Shown here in pieces: positions 49,611-58,199 of a stretch of 64,000 bases of DNA. Below the pieces are notes generated by a model. It did not search any database. It was given only the letters and a program-made list of their open reading frames with translations, and was not told where the DNA came from. The stretch spans positions 186,001 to 250,000 of the forward strand of contig OW568874.1 in NCBI GenBank assembly GCA_938743325.2. Reading direction: 5' to 3'. Position 1 is the stretch's first letter, and every line of letters starts with the position of its first letter. Made by a program: the position numbers and the translations under genes. This DNA comes from Pycnococcus provasolii (lineage: Eukaryota; Chlorophyta; Pseudoscourfieldiophyceae; Pseudoscourfieldiales; Pycnococcaceae).

Positions 49611-49946
49611 ATGTCGTCGTCCCTTTTCCCTTACAACTTCACCTTACAAATACCACAACAAAGCATATCTACAGCCAACTTATTGAAAGATGTGCTTGAA
49701 GTGGACGCGGAACTACGACCTGCCTTAATACAGAGAAATATTGAGGTGGTGGTGGGTGACGGTGGGAAATCCAAGGTTGAGGGAGACTCCACGGGCTTGA
49801 AGGAGGTGGAGGGAGGTGATGGAGCGGGAGAAGTGTTTTTGAAAGCGTCGTTCCGCTCGTCTGATTTGAGGAGTTTACGTGCGTCAGTTGGCAGTTTTTT
49901 AGAACACGCCAAACTGTGCGCGGCAACCGTCGAGCGATTTCAGTGA
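49611..49946 (+). CDS. PCC1: KEOPS complex subunit Pcc1 (LAGE3 family)
   Basis: 111 aa from ATG 49611, the usual length for this small protein. The pattern fits Pcc1: N-terminal FPYNFTLQIPQQSISTANLL, central helix LKDVLEVDAELRPALIQRNI with a basic strand, then FKASFRSSD-type strand (FLKASFRSSDLRSLRASVGS) and the C-terminal helix FLEHAKLCAATVERFQ. Pcc1 is the dimerisation subunit of KEOPS, which with Kae1 makes the t6A modification at position 37 of ANN-decoding tRNAs. A Gly/Lys/Glu-rich loop lies between the two halves. Tail-to-tail with the TrmK-like gene, another tRNA-modification gene, 79 bp between stops. Confidence 0.82.
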   Translation: MSSSLFPYNFTLQIPQQSISTANLLKDVLEVDAELRPALIQRNIEVVVGDGGKSKVEGDSTGLKEVEGGDGAGEVFLKASFRSSDLRSLRASVGSFLEHAKLCAATVERFQ

Positions 49947-50025
49947 ATTTGTTTTTGAACGTTCGTTGTACAGCCTTTTGATGGGCTTTTCTTGTTACAT
50001 ACAACATCTGATCCACCCATGTTTG

Positions 50026-50901
50026 TCACAGGTGCGCCAGAAGAGAACGGCGCTCACGCAACAGTTCCGCGTGGCTCTTCTGACGTCGTCGCGTGTGGTC
50101 GCGCGAACGGTCCATTGTGCCAACCAACGACTCGACGTCGTCGTCGTCGTTGGCGTTGGCGTCGTCCACGCCACCTCCTGGAATGCGGCGTATGGCGTCG
50201 TCGACTCCACGCAGCCGAGCGGCGAGGAGAGCCTGGAAGGCGTCGAAGTGGATACCCGACGACGCCGTCTCGCGTCGCAGCAGCAGTCCGAGAAGGATAT
50301 CGTCGTAGTTCGTCGACGTGCATCGATCGTCGTTCACACCCACGAATGTCGCCGCTTCGACGACGTTCACGACGCCTCCCTCGACGACGCACGCTTCGCC
50401 GACGATGGCATAGCCGTTGTCGACAAGCCAGCGTCTCGCCTGAGGCGCGTGCTTTGCAGGTGGGTTCAGAACGATGTTCTTCGGCTTGAACGTCGCTTGT
50501 TCGAGCGCCGCGGTCATCGCGCTGATTCCGAAGCCTGCAAAGATCGCGACGTTGCACTCGTCAGCGCACGCGACGGGTTCCAGTCCACTTCCCAGCCTAA
50601 ATTCGATGGGAAGCTCGTCGGCATGTTTGCGCTTATTGTTCCGCGCCCCTTCCAGCGGCTTTTCGTTCACGTCGATAGCGATAGCTGATCGTGCCGTTCC
50701 GCAGCTGACAAGTCCGATGGAGAGCCACGCGTGGTCGCACCCGACGTCGACGACACGTCTTTCCTGCTGCGTTGTCATCGTCGTGGCGACGAGCGCGTCT
50801 ATGGCAACGAATCTCGTCGACCACTTCGCGGTTGGGACGTGCTTCGGCGGAGGGCGTTTGTAGTGCTTCGGCATCGGCGACGGCCTTGCGTCAGTTTTCA
50901 T
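50026..50901 (-). CDS. TrmK-like SAM-dependent tRNA methyltransferase (m1A22 family)
   Basis: 291 aa from ATG 50901; other in-frame ATGs lie upstream and downstream, so the start is uncertain. SAM-binding motif I with the family-specific DHAWL is RRVVDVGCDHAWLSIGLV (about 49-66), followed by AIAIDVNEKPLEGARNN and FRLGSGLEPV. The motif that reads AGMGG in bacterial TrmK is AGFGIS here, then FKPKNIVLNPPAKHAPQARR and WLVDNGYAIVGEACVVEGG. Bacterial TrmK methylates N1 of A22 in tRNA. A nuclear copy in an alga suggests a bacterial or organelle-derived origin; the N-terminus is basic but not a clear transit peptide. The C-terminal ~60 residues are acidic then Arg-rich. Confidence 0.78.
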   Translation of the reverse strand: MKTDARPSPMPKHYKRPPPKHVPTAKWSTRFVAIDALVATTMTTQQERRVVDVGCDHAWLSIGLVSCGTARSAIAIDVNEKPLEGARNNKRKHADELPIEFRLGSGLEPVACADECNVAIFAGFGISAMTAALEQATFKPKNIVLNPPAKHAPQARRWLVDNGYAIVGEACVVEGGVVNVVEAATFVGVNDDRCTSTNYDDILLGLLLRRETASSGIHFDAFQALLAARLRGVDDAIRRIPGGGVDDANANDDDDVESLVGTMDRSRDHTRRRQKSHAELLRERRSLLAHL

Positions 50902-51382
50902 GCACCTCCACCACCTGGAGTTTACACGCGTCATTTTATGAGGACGCACGCGAAACCTGTGCATCATCATCATCATCACCACACAAAAAAAAATAAAACA
51001 AATCACCAACACGCGAGACTGTTTATTTATTTACTTATTTATGCAAGAAACACTCGCGTAGTGTAACTACTTATTCCGGTGGAGCTGGAGTTGGCGCCAT
51101 GGCGGAGGAATGACGGCGGCGAGGTTGGGTGGAAAATCTCGCATTCGTCAAAACCCGAACATCTTCTAAGGGTACGCCGAAACCCCTACCCGGTAGTGAA
51201 ACCCCTAGTCTACATATTTGCCAGTTGCGCCAGACCACGCCAGACCTTCTTCTTCGAGTACATAAGGGTCTACTTTCCCCTCGCTGTACTTACCCTTACT
51301 GTAAGATACCGAAGGGGCCGGTCCGTGCACGGCAGTACTGTATTCGTAGAGCCGCCTCTCTCTCTTCTCGCGAGTCGCGACG
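50902..51382. promoter_or_regulatory. Divergent intergenic region between the TrmK-like and GNAT genes
   Basis: About 480 bp. Contains an ATC/CAT repeat near 50962-50978, a TTTATTTA repeat near 51021-51042 and the palindrome CTACCCGGTAG at 51186-51196 flanked by AAACCCCTA motifs. No gene seen. Confidence 0.5.
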
Positions 51383-52216
51383 ATGGGCGCCTGCCTCAGC
51401 AGTAGGGTGATGCCGACGGTGGTGAGATCACCGGCGGCTAAAGATGTGTTCAGCAACTTTGATGCCGGCAGCAAACTCGAGGCGCACTACATCGACTCGG
51501 ACCAACATACGCACTGGAACGGCACCGTGGACATGCTTGCCCGCGCGTTTTGCGGCTCGACGACCTCGGCTCCGTGCCCTATCTTGAGCTGGGTGTACAC
51601 CGGCACCTTGCAGCTCGGGCCGCTGGCGTCGGCGCCAAACGAGGAGCGCGTCGAGTGGTTCAAGTACATGCAGGGATTTTGCGCTCACACCTGCGTTGGA
51701 CGAGGAGGCTTGTACGTGCTGGTCGACAAGGGGACGGGCAAGGTTGTGGCCGCGACGGGAGTGATTCCACCCGGCGCGCGCAGCTTGAGTCAACAGTCGT
51801 TGTGCGAAATGATAGCCGTCGACGGCAAGTTGAAGAGACCAAAACATGATAAGGCGCTGGATGGGAAATGGATGGCGAGGAACGCATACCTAACGAAGAC
51901 AATGAACTCCGTGCACCATGAGCTGGCGCCGGGTGACCACTACTACATTTTGATGTTCGGTGTAGACCCAGCGGCGCAGGGCACGGGCGCCGCAGGCGCG
52001 TTGTTGTCGCTCTTGCACAAGTTGGCGGACGCCGATGGCGTGCCGATTTACCTTGAGTCTGGCGCCAAGAAGGGCCCCGGCTTTTTTGCGAAGAAGGGCG
52101 GTTTCCAGCCGATGAAGCGCGTGACTTTGTCGCTCGGCAAGGCTGAGGCGTTTGACGCGACGAATGACGGCGGGCTGGTGGGCATGGTCCGGAGCGCTGG
52201 AACGGGGCCCCACTAA
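51383..52216 (+). CDS. GNAT-family N-acetyltransferase with an N-myristoylation-type start
   Basis: 277 aa from ATG 51383. The acetyl-CoA-binding motif A is at about 190-210 (YILMFGVDPAAQGTGAAGAL), followed by LLHKLADADGVPIYLESG and FFAKKGGFQPMKRVTLSLG, the usual C-terminal strand/helix of the fold. This layout resembles fungal/plant GNATs of unknown substrate. The N-terminus MGACLSSR has Gly2, Cys4 and Ser6, the pattern for myristoylation plus palmitoylation, so the enzyme may sit on a membrane. Substrate unknown. Confidence 0.82.
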   Translation: MGACLSSRVMPTVVRSPAAKDVFSNFDAGSKLEAHYIDSDQHTHWNGTVDMLARAFCGSTTSAPCPILSWVYTGTLQLGPLASAPNEERVEWFKYMQGFCAHTCVGRGGLYVLVDKGTGKVVAATGVIPPGARSLSQQSLCEMIAVDGKLKRPKHDKALDGKWMARNAYLTKTMNSVHHELAPGDHYYILMFGVDPAAQGTGAAGALLSLLHKLADADGVPIYLESGAKKGPGFFAKKGGFQPMKRVTLSLGKAEAFDATNDGGLVGMVRSAGTGPH

Positions 52217-52844
52217 TAAGCAGTCGTAACCTTAAGTTACATAAGAACTACGATAGTTCTTATTTATGTAGGGAATCAAAAGTGGGCTCGTAACCCCCCA
52301 GCATCTCCTACCAAACCAAACCCCAAACCCCCATCTGGAACCCCCAAACCTAGACCCAACCAACACCCATGACGTCGTTCGCAGGAAATCCCGAGCAGCC
52401 GATCAGAGAGAGGCGACACAGAAAGGTTGAACTTTCTCGGATGGCGCTACCCTACCCGGTAGTCGGTAAATTTTACCCTAAAAAAACTGGATCAGATTTC
52501 CCTCACCGTGTTCTTTTCTTTTCTGTTGTTGCCTCCCAAACACAGGAACAAAGAGAGGTGCGGTTCGCATTCGTCGCACGGGGATTTCCCCCCCCAGGCC
52601 GGGCCAGGGTCCCCCACAGGGAGAGGATTTCTAACCTCTCCGGCCCCCGGGGGGGGCAGCCGGGGGCCCCGGGCAGCCGACCGATTGTAATTTCTCACAC
52701 TGTGCGAGTAAGAAAAAAGGGGGGTCCCCTATCGTAGCGAGAAAACGAGTCGTGTTGTCCCCCCTCCTGCGGGTGCCTCGTCCGCCTCAGCTCCCCTTCC
52801 CTTCCTCGCTCGCAGTCGACAGACAACACACGCGCTTGGGTCCC
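52217..52844. other. Intergenic region between the GNAT and the RbcS-like-domain gene
   Basis: About 630 bp. First half has ACCCCCAAACC-type motifs and the palindrome CTACCCGGTAG at 52452; second half is GC-rich with G/C runs near 52590-52680. No gene seen. Confidence 0.5.
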
Positions 52845-54272
52845 ATGGCGGCCTCGTTGGGTATGGCAGTAGCTCATAGTTCTTCTTCTTCCTCTTTTAG
52901 GATTCATAATAATAGTGGCTCGTCCTTGTCATGTCATGGGCGTCGTCGCCTTCAAGTCACTACGAAGTCGTCCTCCCCAACGGTACCGTCGATGTCACCG
53001 CCTACTCATAGTAGTTCGAAGACTAAAAAAGGTTTCGGGGGTACCAAAACGGGCACCGTGCGTATACCAGCTATGGTCGTGACGCAGAAAGTTGCCGCCA
53101 ACAAACTTAACAAAGTTAACGGCGTTGGGCGTGCTCCTTCTCGAGGATTTGGGGCACCACGACAACCGGGGGGAAAACATTCCTCAAAAACGCAGCAGGA
53201 TAATAAAAACAACAACAAGACACAGCACCACCACCGCAAGGTACCCAGAGAACTACCTCTTCTTGAGGCGATGGCGGCTCTCGAGTTCGAGTATGCCGAC
53301 CGAACAACCACAATACATAGAGAAGATGAGATGTCGTCGTCTCGTCACTCGCATCCACCACCACCACCACCACCTCACTCGCCTCCACCACCACCTCACT
53401 CGCCTCCCCCTGAGCCGGTGCTTCCGCCGCCAACACAGGCGCAGATACAGAGGCAGCAGATTCGGCTACAGCAGCAGCAGCAAATACGGCAAATGGAACT
53501 CCTGCAAGAAGAAGAGCAACTTCAGCAGCAGCAAACACCAAACCAAATCAAGTCGAAAGCTGCTGGCCTGGAAGAACTCTACGACTTTGTTGAAAAGCAC
53601 AGCACGTACTACCAGGGTGCGATACCAAGCCGAGACTACCTGAGCGACGCCGGACGTGCGGATCTCGTCAAGGTGGTGCGCCGCCTTGGGGGAGCACGAG
53701 CGGCGGCGGCGGCACTGACAAATTACAAGGCTGAAGTACTCGACACGCGCGTAACGCCCTCCTCGCCGCGGACAACACCCACTGTCGCCAAACCAGACAG
53801 CGAAGTCAGCAGCCAAGTTGCGGAAACATCCATGGCACACGAGTACCTCAGAGAGGGCACGCTGCCCGCGTTGCAGAAGCGAGCACGCCGTCCGTATTCC
53901 GCACGCCTGCGTGCTGCCGAGCGTCGCGTGCCACCTGAGCCGGTATGGGCAAGAATGGGAAAGCAGCAAGCGAAGGTGTCTCGCGACGCATTCGCCCGCG
54001 AGGTGGAGTCTGCTCTCAGCCGTGACCTGTGCCTGATGATTGAGCATCATACCACCGGACGTGAAACGGACGGGTTTTGGACGCTCTGGCGCACGCCGCT
54101 CAAGGCACCCACCGCCGAAGTCTCGGATGTGCTCGATGCGGCGGAGGCTTGTGCTCGCCATTACCCAACACATTTCATTCGTGCCGCCGCTTTCGACAAT
54201 GCGAAAGGTGGCGCGCAGACGATTGCTTTGACGTATCACGTTCCCACTGACACAGTGGAGCCGAACCAATGA
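52845..54272 (+). CDS. Plastid-type protein with a C-terminal Rubisco small-subunit-like domain
   Basis: 475 aa from ATG 52845. The N-terminus (MAASLGMAVAHSSSSSSFRI) looks like a chloroplast transit peptide. A Ser/Lys-rich part, Pro/His-rich repeats (165-205) and a Gln-rich coiled region (205-235) follow. Residues ~240-290 read IPSRDYLSDAGRADLVKVVR with RLGG, a motif type seen in other plastid proteins. Residues ~378-470 align with RbcS: AREVESALSRDLCLMIEHH, DGFWTLWRTPL (RbcS: YWTMWKLPLF), EVSDVLDAAEACARHYPTHF, IRAAAFDNAKGGAQTIALTY (RbcS: IRIIGFDNxRQVQ). The 22-residue loop of plant RbcS is absent, as in the cyanobacterial subunit and CcmM SSUL domains. It is too long for the catalytic small subunit. 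A Rubisco-binding role is inferred. Confidence 0.75.
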   Translation: MAASLGMAVAHSSSSSSFRIHNNSGSSLSCHGRRRLQVTTKSSSPTVPSMSPPTHSSSKTKKGFGGTKTGTVRIPAMVVTQKVAANKLNKVNGVGRAPSRGFGAPRQPGGKHSSKTQQDNKNNNKTQHHHRKVPRELPLLEAMAALEFEYADRTTTIHREDEMSSSRHSHPPPPPPPHSPPPPPHSPPPEPVLPPPTQAQIQRQQIRLQQQQQIRQMELLQEEEQLQQQQTPNQIKSKAAGLEELYDFVEKHSTYYQGAIPSRDYLSDAGRADLVKVVRRLGGARAAAAALTNYKAEVLDTRVTPSSPRTTPTVAKPDSEVSSQVAETSMAHEYLREGTLPALQKRARRPYSARLRAAERRVPPEPVWARMGKQQAKVSRDAFAREVESALSRDLCLMIEHHTTGRETDGFWTLWRTPLKAPTAEVSDVLDAAEACARHYPTHFIRAAAFDNAKGGAQTIALTYHVPTDTVEPNQ

Positions 54273-54360
54273 AATAGTACCTAAAAGAATAAAGTCGACA
54301 GCTTTTGTTTTCTCTTTACAAGTAAGTATTTTTCTATTGAACAACAACAACAACAAGAGC

Positions 54361-55323
54361 CTAGTCGTCGTCGGAGTCGTCGCTGTACGCGCCAAGCAGA
54401 GCGAGGCTGCCAACACCTTCCTCCTTCGGCTTTGCAGCCGATTCCACTTTCCTCTTCACCACGGCAACCACCGGACGTAACTGCACCTGCTGTTTTTCTA
54501 ACGGCACGGCAGGTGCCATCATCGTCGTCGCCGCCGCCGCTGTCGTCTCAGAACGCATTCGTTTGTTGTTCCCTTCGCCGCCGCCGCCGCCGCCGCCGCC
54601 GCCTTCGTCATCGTCGTCGCGAAGGCGACGCACGTTGGCTCTTTGACGTGCAAGCATCGCCTGAAGAGCCCGCTCGTCGTCAGGGTGCACTCCATCGTCG
54701 CCCAAGGCTGTTGCACCGCCGTCCTTCGCACCCGCGGCGCCATCCTCAGCGCCGTGCATGGCTTGTATTGCCATGTCGGAGGTGACAGCGGTTGCCCTGG
54801 CGTTCATGCTCATGAGTTCGTCGAGCGCGTTCATCGTGTCAAACTCTCGTTTCGTGTCCGCCGCCCTCTGCTCCGCCGCGACCATGGCGTCTGGTGGCGG
54901 TTCCTCCTCCTCCGTTCCATCTGGTTGTGGCGCCGCGTCGACAGTTTGTCTGAGCGACCCTCGTAGGCTTGGGTCGTGGCTTCTCGTTGCGCCCGCTTCG
55001 CAGATGTAGTCGGCGTTCTGCGGGTCCGTTTTGAGCGTGAATTCGGACGAGCACCTCGTGCATCTGAGGTAGAAGCGGTAGACTTTGATTCCGATGTACG
55101 AGTCTGCGGGCACGTCTTCCTTCCTGGCGTTGAATTTGGACCCTGCGTATAGGAACGTTCCGCACGTCGAGCACCTCACGGTGAACGGGAGCATGGTTCG
55201 TATTTTCTGCTGGTTGAGTGCATGTTCTTGCGTTTTCGACCCCCCGGGCTTGGACTTACGCGGCACTTTCGACGGGTCGAAGTCCGGCGGGAAGTACTTC
55301 GAAGCAACCTTGCGCTCGCCCAT
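54361..55323 (-). CDS. YJU2: Splicing factor YJU2 (CCDC94/CWC16 family)
   Basis: 320 aa from ATG 55323. The N-terminus MGERKVASKYFPPDFDPSKV is nearly diagnostic, followed by a zinc-binding CSTCG...CTRCS pair (about 55-100), FNARKEDVPADSYIGIKVYR, and FTLKTDPQNADYICEAGATR. YJU2 joins the spliceosome around the first catalytic step. The C-terminal half is Ala/Gly-rich, with a Glu/Asp-Gly run and LALLGAYSDDSDDD at the end. That acidic end is very like the LVAAYGSDSDDDD end of the PSME3IP1 protein in this window, a shared feature of spliceosome-linked proteins. Tail-to-tail with the RbcS-like-domain gene. Confidence 0.93.
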   Translation of the reverse strand: MGERKVASKYFPPDFDPSKVPRKSKPGGSKTQEHALNQQKIRTMLPFTVRCSTCGTFLYAGSKFNARKEDVPADSYIGIKVYRFYLRCTRCSSEFTLKTDPQNADYICEAGATRSHDPSLRGSLRQTVDAAPQPDGTEEEEPPPDAMVAAEQRAADTKREFDTMNALDELMSMNARATAVTSDMAIQAMHGAEDGAAGAKDGGATALGDDGVHPDDERALQAMLARQRANVRRLRDDDDEGGGGGGGGGEGNNKRMRSETTAAAATTMMAPAVPLEKQQVQLRPVVAVVKRKVESAAKPKEEGVGSLALLGAYSDDSDDD

Positions 55324-55705
55324 CTATGCTATCTTGTCGGAATATTCGGACGAATGAGCGGGAGAATGTATGGCGGCGCCGAAGAACGAAAAGAAGAAGA
55401 AGAAGAAAAGGGTTAGGGTTAGGGTTAGCCGGTTAGCCGGTTAGGGTTAGGGTTAGGGTTAGGGCTCCCTTTTTGGGGATACACCTGTTGTTCGTGTTTT
55501 GCCCTTGTCATAAACAACCCAGGGGCCAGGGGTTGCTTTTCCCAGTTTGGGGGCCTCGACCAGCAGCTGCCCTGCCCTGCCCGCCCTGGGTGGCGGCGGC
55601 GGCGCCTTTGCTGGCATCCCATTCCAAATCCCAATCCACTTGTGGTGGTTTCATCTGGAAACTAGTTAGTTTTTCGTCTCCCTCCCTCCTTCCCTCCCTC
55701 CTATC
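55324..55705. promoter_or_regulatory. Divergent intergenic region between YJU2 and eIF6
   Basis: About 380 bp. Contains AAG repeats, a telomere-like array at 55411-55464 and the GGCGGCGGCGGCG...CCCATTCC element at about 55590-55626 shared with the PCC1 promoter. Confidence 0.6.
55411..55464 (+). repeat. Interstitial telomere-like repeats (TTAGGG)n
   Basis: TTAGGG units in two blocks separated by GTTAGCCG units, in the head-to-head region of YJU2 and eIF6. Confidence 0.9.
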
Positions 55706-56446
55706 ATGTGCACGCGCCTTTGCTTCGAAAACAGCAACGACGTCGGCGTCTTCTCGCTCCTGACAAACGCGTACTGCATGACCGCCGTCTCGCACGCCGA
55801 GAACTTTCACGGCGTGTTTGAAGGCGAACTCGCGGACCACATTCCCACGTTCAAGGCGACCGTCGCAGGGACTAGGCTCCTCGGACGCATGTGCGTTGGC
55901 AACAAAAACGGCCTGCTTCTGCCAAACTCCACGACAGACCAGGAACTCATGCACATCAGAAATTCGCTCCCCGACGCGGTGGTCGTGCAGAGGTGTGAGG
56001 AGAGGCTCTCCGCGCTCGGAAACGTCATATCCACGAACGACTACGTCGCACTCGTGCACACGGACATTGACAGAGAGACGGAGGAGCTCGTGCAGGACGT
56101 GCTTGGCGTGGAGGCGTACCGTCAGACGGTCGCGGGACAGGTTCTCGTGGGTTCGTACGCCAAGTTCACGAACCAGGGTGGTATCGTGCACCCTCAGTGT
56201 TCCGTGGCGGACCTCGACGAGCTCGCGTCTCTGCTTCAGGTTCCCTTGGTGGCAGGTACGATCAACCGAGGTTCGGACGTCATCTCCGCGGGTATCGTCG
56301 CGAACGACTGGTGCGCGTTTTGCGGTTTGGACACGACGGCGACGGAGGTGAGTGTGGTGGAGAGCGTTTTGAAGCTGAGGCGCGCGACGGGTCCGGGCGA
56401 TATGGTGCGCGAGATGCGAGCGAGCTTGGTGGACGCCTTGGCGTGA
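55706..56446 (+). CDS. EIF6: Eukaryotic translation initiation factor 6
   Basis: 246 aa, the normal length of the family, from ATG 55706. Conserved throughout: [114 protein letters not shown] and [20 protein letters not shown]. eIF6 binds pre-60S ribosomes, keeps them from joining 40S subunits and is removed late in 60S maturation. Single open frame; the start codon gives a family-typical N-terminus. Confidence 0.96.
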   Translation: MCTRLCFENSNDVGVFSLLTNAYCMTAVSHAENFHGVFEGELADHIPTFKATVAGTRLLGRMCVGNKNGLLLPNSTTDQELMHIRNSLPDAVVVQRCEERLSALGNVISTNDYVALVHTDIDRETEELVQDVLGVEAYRQTVAGQVLVGSYAKFTNQGGIVHPQCSVADLDELASLLQVPLVAGTINRGSDVISAGIVANDWCAFCGLDTTATEVSVVESVLKLRRATGPGDMVREMRASLVDALA

Positions 56447-56894
56447 GCGAACACGCCTTGCTTATTATCTCATAAAATCTGTAAGTGCCTCCATTTCTTT
56501 AGACTATGAATGACTACTGACTATTGAAGACTTCGTTCCCAAGACCCTTTTAGAAATAAACAAAAGGTTCTTCCAGAAGTCAGGTTTCAAGAAGGAGCAC
56601 TCCCTTATAAGTGGATTGACTAAGGTAAAACCGTAGACACAACAAGGAACAGCACCTGTGTGTGCACACAAACATGGGTCGTGACGCCGCTCCTCCTGCC
56701 CGACGTCGACGTGAGTTGCTTGAGAAGACTACCTTAAGGGTACGAGGTGAAACGAACCCCGAAATCATCCTCGCCCAAACCCCTATCTATTCACACGTAT
56801 CAACAGAGTATCCCCACCACCCTGATTCATTTTTTATCCTCTCCCCCCCCCCCCCCCCCTCCACGACTCCCATTTTCCCCTCCCCATATTTACC
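56447..56894. other. Intergenic region between eIF6 and the next plus-strand gene
   Basis: About 450 bp, AT-richer at first, with a run of about 17 C near 56846-56862. No gene seen. Confidence 0.5.
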
Positions 56895-58199
56895 ATGTCG
56901 GCGCCGCCTGTCTCCTTGAAAAGTCGTCCCAAAGCACGAATACGCACGCATCCTTCGCCTTCCCGCGCTTCGTCTTCTTCTTCGCGTGCTTTAATGCTTA
57001 CTCTGCCGGTGGGCAAGGTTGTTAGGGTTACGTCCCAATCGGCAGGCTCAGTGGTCTATGGCTCTTGTAGTGGCTCTATGGTCTCTCCGCGATCTCACTC
57101 GTCCATGGTTGGGCCCTCTCCTGGGAACGATGTGGTCGCAGCCTCTTTTGCGTGTGCCTCAAAACAAAGATCGCAAAGTTCACGCGCTCAAGGAGGCACG
57201 TCGTCGACGATCAATAAAACACATACACTGGAATGTTCCTTAAGCGCTCGCGAAGACGCGAACGACGCTCATCTTCGCTTGTTGCGAAACCTCCAAACCG
57301 CCGTCGGGACGTGGGCACTCGCGCTAACACTCGGTATTTCCGCTCCTCTCGTCGCCGCACCGCCACCAGCTCTGGCGAACGAATTTAGCGCTCCAAGCGC
57401 CGCGGCAACGACGACGATCGAAAACCCCTTCTTCTCATTCGCGCCCGTCTGCCCCGCCTCCGACGGAGTGTTCCGCGTCGGGCAGCGAAGTATCGCCGCG
57501 GTGGCTGGCACGCGGAACATCGAGGACTACAGGCCACTCATCAACGACGTCCTCATCCGCGTGCGCACGGAGCTCTGCGTGCTCGAGAGCTTCGCACGCG
57601 AGACGGCCGTGCCGTTCGTGCAGCAGAAGGGACTCAGCTGGGTGCTGCCCGCGCGAGAGACGTCTGAGACGTATCTAGCTGGCGTCGTCTTCGTCGTCGG
57701 CATGAACTTTATCTTGCTCGGCTCAACCAAGGTGGTCGCCGTGATATCCATCTACCACGACCTCGCACTCGGCGTTCCCACTCGGCTGCTCGGAAAGCTT
57801 CTCGGCGCCGCCGGACGAAGTCCCCAGGAGAAGAATAAGGAGATGATGGAGAAGCTCGTCAACGAGCAGATGGACGAGGTGAAGAAGGTGATGATGAATG
57901 GTGGGGGCGACCAGGAGAAGCTCACAGCGGTGAATGAAAAGTATGGCAAACTTCTATCCGAGCAGCGTGCGAAGCAGGAGGCGGCAGCGGAGGCAAGAGC
58001 GAGCAGTGCGTTCGGCAAGGCGGCGACGTTTGCGAGCGTTGCGGCTGTCCCTCTGTCCGTATACGGTACGGCGAGCGAGAAGCTTCGGCAGCTACTCGAA
58101 GTGTTCGACACGTTCTGCAGCAGATACTTCGTCGCATTCACGGTGTTCTATATCATCATAAAGACGGGGCACTTCGTGCTGTTTCCGGACTTCCCTTGA
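56895..58199 (+). CDS. Putative thylakoid/plastid membrane protein of unknown function
   Basis: 434 aa from ATG 56895. The N-terminus is basic and Ser-rich (MSAPPVSLKSRPKARIRTH), fitting a chloroplast transit peptide. Near residue 140-160 a hydrophobic stretch ends with an AxA-type site (ALALTLGISAPLVAAPPPA, then LANEF), as in bipartite thylakoid-lumen targeting. The mature part contains NIEDYRPLINDVLIRVRTEL, FVQQKGLSWVLP and a membrane segment ETYLAGVVFVVGMNFILLG. It then has a charged coiled-coil region (NKEMMEKLVNEQMDEVKKVM) and a C-terminal membrane segment FVAFTVFYIIIKTGHFVLF. I do not recognise the family. Confidence 0.72.
   Translation: MSAPPVSLKSRPKARIRTHPSPSRASSSSSRALMLTLPVGKVVRVTSQSAGSVVYGSCSGSMVSPRSHSSMVGPSPGNDVVAASFACASKQRSQSSRAQGGTSSTINKTHTLECSLSAREDANDAHLRLLRNLQTAVGTWALALTLGISAPLVAAPPPALANEFSAPSAAATTTIENPFFSFAPVCPASDGVFRVGQRSIAAVAGTRNIEDYRPLINDVLIRVRTELCVLESFARETAVPFVQQKGLSWVLPARETSETYLAGVVFVVGMNFILLGSTKVVAVISIYHDLALGVPTRLLGKLLGAAGRSPQEKNKEMMEKLVNEQMDEVKKVMMNGGGDQEKLTAVNEKYGKLLSEQRAKQEAAAEARASSAFGKAATFASVAAVPLSVYGTASEKLRQLLEVFDTFCSRYFVAFTVFYIIIKTGHFVLFPDFP

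Noticed and set aside
53466-54416. 316-codon minus-strand frame opposite the RbcS-like-domain gene
   Set aside because: No domain, and it overlaps the YJU2 3' end; the plus frame has the RbcS-like match.
4738-55464. TTAGGG arrays as a true chromosome end or as telomere fusion scars
   Set aside because: They are short, dispersed, in both orientations and surrounded by genes on both sides.
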